Of a stretch of DNA of 64,000 nt, positions 15,412-24,686 are shown one piece after another. Both the position numbers and the translations under genes were made by a program. The stretch's first letter is position 1; every line of letters starts with the position of its first letter. The DNA is from Deltaproteobacteria bacterium. GTDB lineage: Bacteria > UBA10199 > DSSB01. Location: assembly GCA_024233625.1 (NCBI GenBank), contig JACKPJ010000001.1:243945-307944 (forward strand), written 5' to 3'. The notes under the pieces were generated by a model. The model saw only the letters and a program-made list of their open reading frames with translations, searched no databases and was not told where the DNA came from.

Positions 15412-17040
15412 ATGAAATCTAATAATAAAATTATTCTTATCAATCCACCAACAACGGATCCACAAGAAACAAGTTTATACTTTCCCATGGCCCTACTAAC
15501 ACTCGGGGGAGTCATCAAAAAAACCGGATTTGAGGCCGAGCTATGGGATTTTGATCTTTTTTTCAAAAGAAGTGGAAATTGCAGTGAAAATCATTTTAAA
15601 AAACTCCTCAAACATGGAGTTTTGGGAGCTAATACTCCTATTTTTGCGATATCCTCCATATGTTCCAACTTTCCGATGGCGCTCTGGATGGCTCAACAAA
15701 TCAAAGAAATTCTTCCAGAATCACTGATTGTTTTAGGAGGTCCTCAACCTTCTTCTTTACCCAAGGAAATTCTTGAACACTTTCCCTGCGTCGATCTAGT
15801 TGTTTGTGGAGAGGGAGAAATTCCTCTTGAACAATTAATCAAATATGACTTTTCTAGAGAAGCTTTTAAAGAAATTCCCGGCCTTGCCTACAGACAAGAC
15901 AGAGTAAATAGCAAAGACGGAGTTATTCAAATGAATGACCGTCCAGCTCTCATCGAAAATCTCGATGACATTCCCTTTCCAGACTATAGCTTGATTAATT
16001 TTCAAGATTATATCCGGGAAAAACCTGGACAATTTTTTGTCAATGTCGAAGTAGGACGCGGATGCCCATTTAAATGTACTTTTTGCTCAACCTCGATCAT
16101 GTGGGCAAGAAAATTTCGTGTCAAATCACCTAAGCGCATCTTTGATGAAATGATGTGGCTTTACCGCCATTATGGTTTTACCGCATTTGATTTTATTCAC
16201 GATAATTTTACAACCTCACGCAAGTTCGTTTTGGACTTCTGTCATTATATGATCGAAAATAATCATAAAAATTTTAAATGGTTTAGTAGCTCACGTACCG
16301 ATTGTATTGACAATGCTCGCGTCGACTTAATGCAAGAAGCCGGTTTGGTTGGTTTATTTTTTGGTTTAGAGTCTGGGTCAGAGCGCATGCAAAAAGTTAT
16401 TCAAAAAAATTTGGATTTTGCACATTTTGAAAATTTGCTCACTCATGTAAATAATAAAAAACTGCGCAACACGACAGCATTTATTTTAGGTTTTCCTGAA
16501 GAAACTCTTGATGATATGAATGCAACGATTCGTAAAGCCATGCACTATAAAAGCTTGGGAACACAGCGAGTCTTTCTGTCAAAGCTTTCTGCCCTCGCCG
16601 GAACGGGCATTCATCAAAAAAATAAAGATCAGCTTAAAGAGCTTTCTTATTGTTCAACCTTAAGCCCGCAAAAATATGCATTAGAAGAAATCAACCAACT
16701 CATTGAGCAATATCCTGATTTATTTTCGTCTTTCTATCATGTGCCTCATCCAGAATGTAGCTTGGAATATTTAACCAAATTTATCGAGTTCTCGCATTTA
16801 TTGGTGAACGGAGATGCCAAGTGGATACTCAACTTTATGGACGAAAATCATTTAGAAGCCAGTGAAATTTTTCATTATTGGGAGCCCTGGTCAGAGCAAA
16901 AAGGAATTTATTATCAGCATTATCGTCAATTAGCGATGAAACAATTTCACTCTATATTTGAGGAGTTTTTAAACTTTGTCGAAAAAAGCATCGCTGCAGA
17001 CGGAGTCACACACGAAACTCCCATTAAACAAGCCTTGTGA
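15412..17040 (+). CDS. cobalamin-binding-domain radical SAM protein
   Basis: The N-terminal about 150 residues form a B12-binding-like Rossmann domain (INPPTTDPQET, SLIVLGGPQPSSLP, VVCGEGEIPLEQL). The radical SAM core starts near residue 208 with the cluster motif CPFKCTFC. It continues with FGLESGSERMQKVI and TAFILGFPEETLDD. Relatives (BchE, P-methylase, HpnJ-like enzymes) carry out methylations, cyclisations or rearrangements. The final 130 residues are helical and not recognised. GGAGG lies 12 nt before the chosen ATG; a GTG four codons earlier is possible. Two REP cores occur inside the coding frame, one at K-D-G-V and one near the 3' end, and three more precede the gene. Confidence 0.8.
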   Translation: MKSNNKIILINPPTTDPQETSLYFPMALLTLGGVIKKTGFEAELWDFDLFFKRSGNCSENHFKKLLKHGVLGANTPIFAISSICSNFPMALWMAQQIKEILPESLIVLGGPQPSSLPKEILEHFPCVDLVVCGEGEIPLEQLIKYDFSREAFKEIPGLAYRQDRVNSKDGVIQMNDRPALIENLDDIPFPDYSLINFQDYIREKPGQFFVNVEVGRGCPFKCTFCSTSIMWARKFRVKSPKRIFDEMMWLYRHYGFTAFDFIHDNFTTSRKFVLDFCHYMIENNHKNFKWFSSSRTDCIDNARVDLMQEAGLVGLFFGLESGSERMQKVIQKNLDFAHFENLLTHVNNKKLRNTTAFILGFPEETLDDMNATIRKAMHYKSLGTQRVFLSKLSALAGTGIHQKNKDQLKELSYCSTLSPQKYALEEINQLIEQYPDLFSSFYHVPHPECSLEYLTKFIEFSHLLVNGDAKWILNFMDENHLEASEIFHYWEPWSEQKGIYYQHYRQLAMKQFHSIFEEFLNFVEKSIAADGVTHETPIKQAL

Positions 17041-17059
17041 CATCTCGCAAAAAAAACAA

Positions 17060-17071
17060 AAGACGGAGTTA
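17060..17071 (+). repeat. REP family 1 core, single copy 3' of the radical SAM gene
   Basis: AAGACGGAGTTA differs from the consensus at one position. Together with the copy at 18112 it brackets the Y1 transposase gene. Confidence 0.6.
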
Positions 17072-17284
17072 TAGTACAAAAAGCTTTTAGCTTAATCAAA
17101 GATTGCAAAAAAAACTTCATCCTTAAAGACAGTTAAAGCTTTTTAAATATTTTATTTTTTAAAATTGTGAGAAAAATATCGAAAAGAAATTACAGCAACA
17201 ATGCAACTAGTCAAAAATTTCGCAATAACACACACGAATCTACTTTAGAATTTCAACACTTATTAAACTCGAATAAAATTTTTT

Positions 17285-17995
17285 TTATGAAACGTTAGCA
17301 AACCTCTTTTTGTATCTTTGTTTCCAATCTCGATAATAAGAAGTTTTTGCCATCTTTAGTTGATAGATTTGTTGACGGACCCAGATTGGATTTCCAATAA
17401 AAGAAACAGAAGAGTAAGGCACTTTTTCTTTCCAATCGTTTTTCAAAATACTTTCAACAAGACTTTGATAGATTTTTTGTCTTGCTTGAGGGCTTTTTCC
17501 TAAACCCAAATAACTTGGCGCAGAAGTCACTAAAGGATCACTTTTACCAAAGGCGTAATAATTATAAGAAGAAAAAGTATTTTGCTTAGGATGAGAAACC
17601 TTTCCCGCTCTTTTTGGATTGAGATCAATATAAAACATGACTTTAAATAAGTCGGCTTCGCTTTCAATACGAGGAGACTTAAACCGATCCATAACCACTT
17701 GTCCGCGACGACCTACTCTTTTATTGTAAGAGCGCGCAAAGCAGGAATTAACAACTCGAAAAAAGTCCGAAAAATCTTGAAGCGATTTGAGTTTACCCGT
17801 TAGGTGGGGGTGGTTATCCATGAAACAGTAAGCATAAATTTGAACCCCATATCTATCTTTATATTTTAGCAATAAATTGTAATAGAGTTTCTTTGCCCAG
17901 TCTTCTTTTAATAGCCAGTCATTATTGTGGCACTTCCAAGTAACGTGGAAGAGAGAATGGTCTTCGAGAATATAATAACGAGGAGAACTTGGCAT
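17285..17995 (-). CDS. REP-associated tyrosine transposase (Y1/TnpA_REP, IS200-like)
   Basis: A Y1-family single-strand transposase is identified by the HUH motif in CFMDNHPHLTGK (about residues 62 and 64 from the chosen ATG) and the helix FYIDLNPKRAGKV that carries the catalytic tyrosine. RGQVVMDRFKSPRI is also typical. Members called RAYTs usually sit alone in the genome beside REP sequences and handle hairpin DNA. Here copies of AAGACGGAGT lie on both sides (17060 and 18112) and throughout the surrounding 28 kb. An in-frame TTG ten codons upstream is an alternative start; neither has a clear ribosome site. No inverted repeats of a classical IS border it. Confidence 0.85.
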   Translation of the reverse strand: MPSSPRYYILEDHSLFHVTWKCHNNDWLLKEDWAKKLYYNLLLKYKDRYGVQIYAYCFMDNHPHLTGKLKSLQDFSDFFRVVNSCFARSYNKRVGRRGQVVMDRFKSPRIESEADLFKVMFYIDLNPKRAGKVSHPKQNTFSSYNYYAFGKSDPLVTSAPSYLGLGKSPQARQKIYQSLVESILKNDWKEKVPYSSVSFIGNPIWVRQQIYQLKMAKTSYYRDWKQRYKKRFANVS

Positions 17996-18111
17996 GTTAT
18001 TGATATTAAGCAAAATCTTTGCCAAGTAAAAATAGCCAAAAAAATGCCAAAAAAAGCTGATTTGAAGGCTAGAAGTGTTCAGATTTCAAACGTTAGAGTC
18101 CGAAATCTGTA

Positions 18112-18122
18112 CCTCCGTCTTG
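18112..18122 (-). repeat. REP family 1 core, 5' side of the transposase
   Basis: CCTCCGTCTTG is the reverse orientation of the core with one change. It lies 117 nt before the transposase start, so the gene is flanked by opposed cores. Confidence 0.6.
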
Positions 18123-18156
18123 AGAAGAGAAGAGGAAGGAAAAAAAATCCCAGAAA

Positions 18157-18495
18157 TTATTTCTTAACTACTTCTTCACATATACGATACTTTTGACCAC
18201 GCGCATTGACATACTGGTTTTCACTCATAACACATTGATAAGAGGGACTCAAAGCAGGAGGTGAAGGCCTTCCTTGCCTCACATAGGCTGAACCATCATA
18301 GCTCTTTTGCCAAACAGGGGGTGCAGGTCGAGACAGATTATAAGAGCTTCTGTTTCGTTCTTTAGAAGCTGAATCGGTCTTTTCACTTCCCTCGTTAGAT
18401 TCTTCTTGGTCATTTGAGACATTACAGCTTAACTCAAAATTAGAAAAGAATGAAGCAACTGCATTTCCGGCAGCTTCTAACCATCCAATAGCCAT
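18157..18495 (-). CDS. small protein of unknown function, polar, cysteine-containing
   Basis: GGAGG sits 7 nt before the ATG, which supports translation. The 112-residue product starts with a weakly hydrophobic helix (AIGWLEAAGNAVASFF), then a polar Ser/Glu/Lys-rich stretch, a proline-rich SRPAPPVWQ segment and a C-terminal SYQCVMSENQYVNARGQKYRICEEV. That ending resembles the beta-hairpin tail seen in some small outer-surface lipoproteins, but I do not recognise a family. Its 3' end lies next to the REP core by the transposase. Confidence 0.5.
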   Translation of the reverse strand: MAIGWLEAAGNAVASFFSNFELSCNVSNDQEESNEGSEKTDSASKERNRSSYNLSRPAPPVWQKSYDGSAYVRQGRPSPPALSPSYQCVMSENQYVNARGQKYRICEEVVKK

Positions 18496-19253
18496 TGGAA
18501 ACCTCCAATTAATTAATCATTTCTAAGTCAATATAAAAAATACTTACCGAACTATGCTCAGTAACGGATAAGAGTGTGTGTTTTGCAACAATTTAATATC
18601 TTTCCTCTCAACTGAGAAGAGAGCAACATCTTAAAATAAACTCTAAAACACATAAGTTTCTTACCCAAAACCAGGGTTAATTATAATTAGAAGCAAAGAA
18701 TGTGCCAATCAAACATGATATAAAACAGCTCTATAATTAACTGAATTTTATTAATTTTTTATAAGAGGAAAAAGTTTTGTTCTTCAATTTTTGAAATATA
18801 TTTGATTAAAAAATAACCAATTGACAAAAAACAGAGCAATTAAAACTCAATCAATAATGAAAAATTTTTACCTCCGTCTTGAAAAGATTTTGAAAAGATT
18901 GAAAATTGATTTTGAAAAAGACATTTGTTTTCCAGACCGAGTCAGGCACGAAGAAGAAGCATTAAATATTTTTATTACTCCGTCTTTATATATCTTAGTA
19001 TATCTTAGTATCTTAATATTATTACTCCGTCTTAATATCTTAAAGGTCTTAGTCTTTTTGCAGGACTGTCACAAAGCTATCACAATCCCCTAATACCACT
19101 AACTTAATCAATTGTATGTATATACAATTTTACAAAAATGACGGGTAAGTTGTCCCCATGGTCAACGCATTCAAATCATTAAAATATAGTCTTAAAACTA
19201 TTTAGGTATAAAAAATATTCAAGGTTTTCATACAAAATATAAAGGGTAAGAAT
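18496..19253. other. 758-bp gene-poor region with scattered REP family 1 cores
   Basis: Four REP cores lie here: CCTCCGTCTT at 18871, TTACTCCGTCTT at 18975 and 19022, and inter-core sequence with a short tandem repeat TATATCTTAG near 18988-19010. The only open frame, about 18821-19093, is built mostly from these repeats and has no ribosome site, so I do not call it. The promoter of the FG-GAP gene must be near the end of the region. Confidence 0.5.
18871..19033. repeat. cluster of REP family 1 cores
   Basis: Cores at 18871-18881, 18975-18986 and 19022-19033 all run in the CTCCGTC orientation. They are direct, not inverted, copies and may be remnants of longer pairs. Confidence 0.6.
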
Positions 19254-20999
19254 ATGAACACTTTTAATCTATTTAAATATTTTCATTTTTTTAAAAAAAA
19301 TCAAAAATTCTCACTGATTATTCCTGCATTAATGATCAGTTTGGCAGCGCAGGCGGAACTTCGACAAGTTGATTTTAATGGAGACGGATATGCCGATGCT
19401 GCGATAGGTTCTCCATTAAAAGACATTAAAAAGAAAAATCAGATGAGTTTTGTGACAAATGCTGGGCAAGTAACTATTCTTTACGGAACTCCTGAAGGAC
19501 TTAGCGGCTCAGGAAGTGCAACTAATATTTTAAACCGCAGTGTTGAAGATGTTCAAGGATCATTGGAAACCAGCCAGGAGTTTGGTGCTGCTTTAGCCAC
19601 AGGAGATTTCGATGGAAACGGCCTGACAGATCTTGCTGTTGGAATACCCGGTGATAAAAATCATCGTGGATCTGTCCAAATATTTTACAGTGATTTAGCT
19701 TGTGATGGCGTATGTCACGATTTTAGTCATATCATTCATAGTGACATTGATACCATGTTGGGAAAAGCTGAAACAGGTGAGCGCCTCGGTTCTTCAATCA
19801 GCGCTGGGGATTTTAACAATGATGGAATTGACGATCTTGCAATGGGTATTCCGGGTTATAGTCTCAATGATAAGCCCCAAGCGGGAGCCCTTTTAGTCAT
19901 GTATGGAAGTCATTCAGGACTTAATCCTTATGAAACCAAAGCTACAGAACTGATTCACCTCGATTTAGCCCACGCAGTTTTAGGTAAAACAAATGCCGCT
20001 CAAGAAAATGAACATTATGGAGAAGGCCCAATGGTCAGTGGAGACTTTAACTGTGATTCTTATGAGGATTTGGCGATTGGAATCCCCTCTCACTCCGCAA
20101 GTAAAAATGCTTTTCAATCAGGAGCTGTACATGTCTTATACGGATCACGTGAAGGATTAACTCCTCGTGCAGAACAACCTGGTCATCTTTGGGAACAAAG
20201 CATTTTTATTAATGAAAAACCTGAGGCCGAAGACCGCTTTGGAGCAGCCCTGCTCGCAGGTCATTTTTTAAACCTGCACTCTTCAAACCAGCAATCATGT
20301 GTTGATCTCGCTATTGGAGTACCCGGAGAAAGCGACTATGAAGGCGTCGAAGTCATTGGTGGTATTGGCGAACCTTCCCAAGAAATTCCTGTCCAGATGA
20401 GACATCATGGCATGGTACAAATTCTTCAAGGAAGTTTTCAAGGACTTGTCGCCATGAATTATCAAAATATTCTTCCCCCAAAACCTTACCATAACATGTT
20501 TTTTGGGGAATCGTTAAGTATGGGCTATTTTAATGATGATAATCAACTGGACCTTGCTGTAGGAAGTCCCGGTTATGGAGTCGAAACCGGCGAAGGAGCC
20601 GTTTATCTTTTTTTTGCTAAAAATCAGAGGATTTCTTCCTCAGATTACGGAAGCTATTCTCAAGCTAGTAATTACATCGTCGGCGATCCAGAAGGTATAG
20701 GAACAGAAGAAAATGGCGGAGATCACTTTGCTTCTACACTTGGAAGTGGTGATTTTGACGGAAATGGTCAAGACGAAGTCCTGGTGGGTGTCCCTAACGA
20801 AAGCTATCACAGTACATTTGAACTGGGAATGCTACATGAAATCCACCTGAGCCAAGATTGGCTTCCTATAACAACTAATAAAACTCGTACTTGGACCGAA
20901 GAAAAATGCAATGCAGCTTTTTGTCAGGAAATTCTATCTCCTAGCGGAGCCAATGCCTACGATCGTTTTGGCAGTGTTTTAAGTCAAGCTAGGCCTTAA
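19254..20999 (+). CDS. secreted FG-GAP/integrin alpha-type repeat protein
   Basis: A signal peptide (hydrophobic residues of about 21-35, ending AAQA) is followed directly by FG-GAP repeats, each with a Ca-binding loop: DFNGDGYADAAIGSP, DFDGNGLTDLAVGIPG, DFNNDGIDDLAMGIPG, DFNCDSYEDLAIGIP, YFNDDNQLDLAVGSPG, DFDGNGQDEVLVGVP. Six to seven such repeats would close into a seven-blade beta-propeller like the integrin alpha head. It is therefore an exported Ca-binding adhesion-type protein. GGGTAAG lies before the ATG. A REP inverted pair directly after the stop separates it from a convergent gene and may serve as terminator. Confidence 0.85.
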   Translation: MNTFNLFKYFHFFKKNQKFSLIIPALMISLAAQAELRQVDFNGDGYADAAIGSPLKDIKKKNQMSFVTNAGQVTILYGTPEGLSGSGSATNILNRSVEDVQGSLETSQEFGAALATGDFDGNGLTDLAVGIPGDKNHRGSVQIFYSDLACDGVCHDFSHIIHSDIDTMLGKAETGERLGSSISAGDFNNDGIDDLAMGIPGYSLNDKPQAGALLVMYGSHSGLNPYETKATELIHLDLAHAVLGKTNAAQENEHYGEGPMVSGDFNCDSYEDLAIGIPSHSASKNAFQSGAVHVLYGSREGLTPRAEQPGHLWEQSIFINEKPEAEDRFGAALLAGHFLNLHSSNQQSCVDLAIGVPGESDYEGVEVIGGIGEPSQEIPVQMRHHGMVQILQGSFQGLVAMNYQNILPPKPYHNMFFGESLSMGYFNDDNQLDLAVGSPGYGVETGEGAVYLFFAKNQRISSSDYGSYSQASNYIVGDPEGIGTEENGGDHFASTLGSGDFDGNGQDEVLVGVPNESYHSTFELGMLHEIHLSQDWLPITTNKTRTWTEEKCNAAFCQEILSPSGANAYDRFGSVLSQARP

Positions 21000-21013
21000 A
21001 GATTAAAAAACTT

Positions 21014-21058
21014 AAGACGGAGTAAATAAAAAAACCTGAACTGTATTTACTCCGTCTT
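21014..21058. repeat. REP family 1 inverted pair between convergent genes
   Basis: AAGACGGAGTAAAT and ATTTACTCCGTCTT pair over 14 bp with a 17-nt loop. The pair lies after the FG-GAP stop and includes the stop codon of the minus-strand FeeM-like gene (the residues K-T-E-stop are encoded by the core). It probably works as a bidirectional terminator. Confidence 0.75.
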
Positions 21059-21883
21059 GATATTTTTATTGATATTTTTATGAACCCTCTTTTCAGATTT
21101 TTCAACATGCTGAATAAATATGGTATCATTGGAGAAATTATTTTTACTATTTAAAAAAAAGTCAGGATAAGTTTCTGACAATTTATACCTGACCTTTTCA
21201 GAGATTTCTTGCAATAGATGGGGAGCTTTCATCAATAATTGCTCGACATGTTTGTGATTCATTTCAAACTGAGGAGCTATATTTGTAACATTTAAGGAAG
21301 TGTGAAGTAACATCTCAAGAAATTTTTGGATTTGATTAATCCGTTCGCTTACCTTTTCTAAATCTAATTTTATTAATATCCCTGGAGCATTTTTAACTTT
21401 CTTATAGGTATCGATCTCAGAGACTTTGGTAAAACTAAGGTTGTTCATCCAATATTTTACATGTCTTGGGTTGACTACAACCAGAACGTTGTCTACTGCA
21501 TAACTTCGAAGTAAGTGGTATGAGTGTAAAATAATGGCAGAGATTTGTGCGCTGTCTATTCCATGATAAGGGATACATGCTAGCAAGGTTCCTTCGGCGA
21601 GCCTTTTTCCATGATCTCTTAAACGAGCGATATCTTCTTTAAAGATAGATTCACAAGGTAATCCTAATTCAGAATCCAAGACAAAACTTCCTGTACCACA
21701 AATTGCATTATTAATTTTTAGGATAAAAGTTTTTGATTCGTTGAATAATTGATGCACGCCAAAGCGCATCTGCGATATGTCTTCATCAGGAAGAGTATAT
21801 CCTAATTTTTGATATTCTTTATAGACTAAATTGAAAGCTGAGCACAATTCATTATAGTTTTTAACTAAATGACAAGCTAACAT
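21047..21883 (-). CDS. FeeM-like N-acyl amino acid synthase (GNAT fold), paralogue 1
   Basis: The sequence has the core of FeeM-type enzymes, GNAT-fold acyltransferases that join a long acyl chain from acyl-ACP to an amino acid, distant relatives of LuxI autoinducer synthases. Key stretches are FVLDSELGLPCESIF, EDIARLRDHGKRLAEGTLLA and the VVVNPRHVKYW segment. The C-terminal 80 residues are a helical region specific to this pair. AAGGAG precedes the ATG. It is paralogous to the gene at 23874-24686, with 79 identical bases in the 3' part. The last about 10 residues come from DNA next to and inside a REP core, so the natural C-terminus has been replaced. The acyl substrate is not predictable. 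Confidence 0.68.
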   Translation of the reverse strand: MLACHLVKNYNELCSAFNLVYKEYQKLGYTLPDEDISQMRFGVHQLFNESKTFILKINNAICGTGSFVLDSELGLPCESIFKEDIARLRDHGKRLAEGTLLACIPYHGIDSAQISAIILHSYHLLRSYAVDNVLVVVNPRHVKYWMNNLSFTKVSEIDTYKKVKNAPGILIKLDLEKVSERINQIQKFLEMLLHTSLNVTNIAPQFEMNHKHVEQLLMKAPHLLQEISEKVRYKLSETYPDFFLNSKNNFSNDTIFIQHVEKSEKRVHKNINKNIKTE

Positions 21884-22221
21884 TATCGATTCTCCTTACC
21901 CAAGCTAAAATGCTAACAAAGTTTTTTTAATAAAATTTAGTCAATTTACTTATTCTTTTATTTTATGATTATTCATATACTTTTGATAGGTCAGAAGTTA
22001 ATTTTAAATTTTTTAGTAATACTTCTCACTCTTATATAGTTTGAAATTTTGGGGTTTTAAAATTTAGGCATATTTTCTTAAAAGAATATTAATTTGACCA
22101 TCTTAAGTTTAGTATAAATTATTATTAATGTTTAAACACAAACTCTTAGTTTTATATATACTGCAAACTAATCAAAGCGTATTATTTACACTAGAATATT
22201 TATAAATATAAAAAGTAAAAA
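21884..22221. other. 338-bp divergent intergenic region, no gene seen
   Basis: Very AT-rich DNA between the divergent FeeM-like and flavin oxidase genes. It should contain both promoters. I find no REP core, strong hairpin or convincing promoter boxes. Confidence 0.4.
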
Positions 22222-23862
22222 ATGAGTCATTCAAACAACCTACATCCAATTACACAATGCCCCCAAAGCTTATCTCATGTCGAATGGTTAGGACAAAAGG
22301 AAGCTCAAGAGAAATATGGGCCAAATACCATGGCGACACAACGCCATATAGCTGGGGCTTTCAAAGTTTCGGACCACAAAGACATTCCTAAAATTTTACA
22401 GTGGGCTTTTGAGGCAGATGCATCATTGCAGGCAATAAGCTCGGGAAAGAATTGGGGTTATGGAAGTGCTTTACCAACATCAGATACTATTCCGATTTAT
22501 ATTCTCGATTTATCCGGGCTAAAATCAATATTGAAGATTGATACAGACTTAGGAATAGTGACTTTACAAGCCGGAGTCACTCAGCACGATCTTTCTGAAT
22601 TTCTTAGATCAAATAATTATGACTTTATGGTGCCTGTCACTGGAGCGGGCCCACATTGTAGTATAGTAGGTAATGCAATTGAAAGAGGGTACGGAATTAC
22701 TCCATACACAGACCATTTTGGTGCAGTAACGCAGCTCAAAGCATACTTGCCAAATGGTAAACATTACAGTTCCAGCCTTGACGTCTTAGACCACTCTGAA
22801 GACAAACTCGTTGATCATTCATTTAAATGGAAGTTGGGCCCTTATTTAGATGGGCTGTTTACTCAATCAAATTTTGGCATTGTCTACGAAATGACAATTC
22901 GCTTAGCCCAAAGACCCAAAGCCTTTGAAAGTTTCTATATTCAATTTTCTCATGATAGCGATTTAGAGCTAGCTCTCGAATTAACAAAAAAAATATTACA
23001 TGATTATGAAGGTATTTTAGGGGCAATTAACATTTTGGATCGAAGAAGGATTTTATCGATGGTTGCACAAAATCCTAACTCTAAAGATCTTCATCAGAAT
23101 ATGAGTGATGATCAGATCTCTCAACTAGGCCGAGCATATAAAATACCCGCTTGGCTGATGGTAGGGTCAATCTATGGAACAAAGGCTGTTGTGAAGGCTG
23201 TAAGAAAGGATATTAAAAATCGCGTCACAAAACACTGTCATCGTATTCTCTTTTCCAATGGATTACTTCTTAAATTTGCTGAAAAAATGTTTAAATTTTT
23301 GCCGGCGCGTTTTCTGGAAAAACCACGAGCTCAACTTGAGGGAATGAAAGAGGGAATAGAAATCATGCTCGGTATCCCAAACCAAGTCGCACTGCCTTTA
23401 GCTTATTGGCGCAATCCACGCATCAATCCAAATAAAAAGGAATCAGTGCTTAATCCAGGTTCTGATTCTTGTGGCCTGATGTGGTATGCTCCCCTAGTTG
23501 TTTCAAAATCCCAAAACATTCGCTCTTTTGTAAATTTTGTTCGCCAAGTCTGTCCCAAATATAATATTGAACCTCTCATTACCTTAACTAACCTGCGTCA
23601 TGATCTCACGGACAGCACTATTCCAATTTTATTTAATGCTAATGATCCTCAAGCAGTTCAAGATGCTCAAGCATGCCTAGACGAACTCGTAGGTTCTGGA
23701 CTGAAGCATGGTTACGTCCCTTATCGAATGAATATTGATCAACAACTGAAGCTGCTCGATCCCGAAGCTCTCTGTTGGGAACTTGCAAAATCAATAAAAG
23801 ACATAATTGATCCAAAAAATATTCTTAATCCAGGTCGATATCAGGCAATGAAATTAAAATAA
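22222..23862 (+). CDS. FAD-dependent oxidase of the vanillyl-alcohol oxidase/4-cresol dehydrogenase family
   Basis: This 546-residue flavoprotein has the FAD_binding_4 (PCMH-type) domain with ISSGKNWGYGSALP for the pyrophosphate, ILDLSGLKSIL, and the block GNAIERGYGITPYTDHFG, typical of 4-cresol dehydrogenase and vanillyl-alcohol oxidase flavin subunits. The C-terminal half carries CGLMWYAPLV and a final WELAKSIKDIIDPKNILNPGRY. Such enzymes oxidise para-substituted phenols or related alcohols. It has no signal peptide, so it is cytoplasmic. It stands between two FeeM-like genes transcribed the other way, so it might modify an aromatic amino-acid moiety of an N-acyl product (inference). No strong ribosome site is seen. 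Confidence 0.78.
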   Translation: MSHSNNLHPITQCPQSLSHVEWLGQKEAQEKYGPNTMATQRHIAGAFKVSDHKDIPKILQWAFEADASLQAISSGKNWGYGSALPTSDTIPIYILDLSGLKSILKIDTDLGIVTLQAGVTQHDLSEFLRSNNYDFMVPVTGAGPHCSIVGNAIERGYGITPYTDHFGAVTQLKAYLPNGKHYSSSLDVLDHSEDKLVDHSFKWKLGPYLDGLFTQSNFGIVYEMTIRLAQRPKAFESFYIQFSHDSDLELALELTKKILHDYEGILGAINILDRRRILSMVAQNPNSKDLHQNMSDDQISQLGRAYKIPAWLMVGSIYGTKAVVKAVRKDIKNRVTKHCHRILFSNGLLLKFAEKMFKFLPARFLEKPRAQLEGMKEGIEIMLGIPNQVALPLAYWRNPRINPNKKESVLNPGSDSCGLMWYAPLVVSKSQNIRSFVNFVRQVCPKYNIEPLITLTNLRHDLTDSTIPILFNANDPQAVQDAQACLDELVGSGLKHGYVPYRMNIDQQLKLLDPEALCWELAKSIKDIIDPKNILNPGRYQAMKLK

Positions 23863-23873
23863 GTTTCGATCTA

Positions 23874-24686
23874 TTAGGCACGAGCCCTCTTTTCAGATGG
23901 TTCCGTATAATGAGGAAATAATTTGTTATAGGAAACATTATTTTCATTATTAAGAACTAATTGAGGGTAACTGCTTAATAATGTATGCCTCACTTGATCA
24001 GAGCTTTCATGAAAAAGATGAGGGGCTTTCATCAATAATTGCTCGACATGTTTGTGATTCATTTCAAACTGAGGAGCTATATTTGTAACATTTAAGGAAG
24101 TGTTAAGAAACATCTCAAGATGTTTTTGAATCTGAGCACATCGTTCGCTTACTTCTTCCAAATCTATTTTCACTAATATCCCAGAAGCATTTTTTACTTT
24201 CTTATAGGTTTTGACCTCTGAAACTTTGCTAAAACCAAGATGGTCCATCCAATATTTTACATGTTTTGGATTGATGACTACCAATGCATTGTCAACACTG
24301 TGGCAACGAAGCAATTGGTATGAGTGCAAAATAATAATGGTAGAAATTTGTGCGGCATCCATTCCTTGATAAGGAACACATGCTAACAAGGTTCCTTCGG
24401 CAAGACTTTTCCCTTGATCTCTTAAACGCGCGATATCTTCTTGAAAGACTGATTCACAAGGTAATCCTAATTCAGAATCCAAAACAAAACTTCCTGTACC
24501 ACAACATGAGCTATCTATTTTTAAGAGGAAAGTTTTTGATTCATTAAACAGCTGATGTATGCCAAAACGTAATTGCGAAATATCCTCTTCAGGGAGTGTG
24601 TAACCCAATTTTTGATATTCTTTATAGACTAAATGGAAAGCTGAGCACAATTCATCATAGTTTTGTGCTAAATGACACTCCAACAT
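23874..24686 (-). CDS. FeeM-like N-acyl amino acid synthase (GNAT fold), paralogue 2
   Basis: This is the sister of the gene at 21047-21883 with the same FeeM-like blocks (FVLDSELGLPCESVF, EDIARLRDQGKSLAEG, VVINPKHVKYW). The proteins align end to end except for the tails, here ending SEKRARA. The same AAGGAGAATCGAT leader precedes the ATG. It converges on the flavin oxidase with only 11 nt between stops. One 79-bp block is identical to paralogue 1 while the flanks differ, suggesting gene conversion. Two close copies may make different acyl-amino acids. Catalysis is inferred from family resemblance only. Confidence 0.68.
   Translation of the reverse strand: MLECHLAQNYDELCSAFHLVYKEYQKLGYTLPEEDISQLRFGIHQLFNESKTFLLKIDSSCCGTGSFVLDSELGLPCESVFQEDIARLRDQGKSLAEGTLLACVPYQGMDAAQISTIIILHSYQLLRCHSVDNALVVINPKHVKYWMDHLGFSKVSEVKTYKKVKNASGILVKIDLEEVSERCAQIQKHLEMFLNTSLNVTNIAPQFEMNHKHVEQLLMKAPHLFHESSDQVRHTLLSSYPQLVLNNENNVSYNKLFPHYTEPSEKRARA

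Noticed and set aside
18821..19093. Open frame of 90 codons on the plus strand
   Set aside because: It has no ribosome site and is built from REP cores (the stretch LRLEK comes from CTCCGTCTTGAAAAG in one frame; the same peptide appears in another frame at 18112). Low-complexity and not conserved-looking.
22090..22125. Promoter TTGACC ... TATAAA before the flavin oxidase
   Set aside because: The spacing is about 13 nt, too short for a standard sigma-70 promoter, so I do not list it as a feature.
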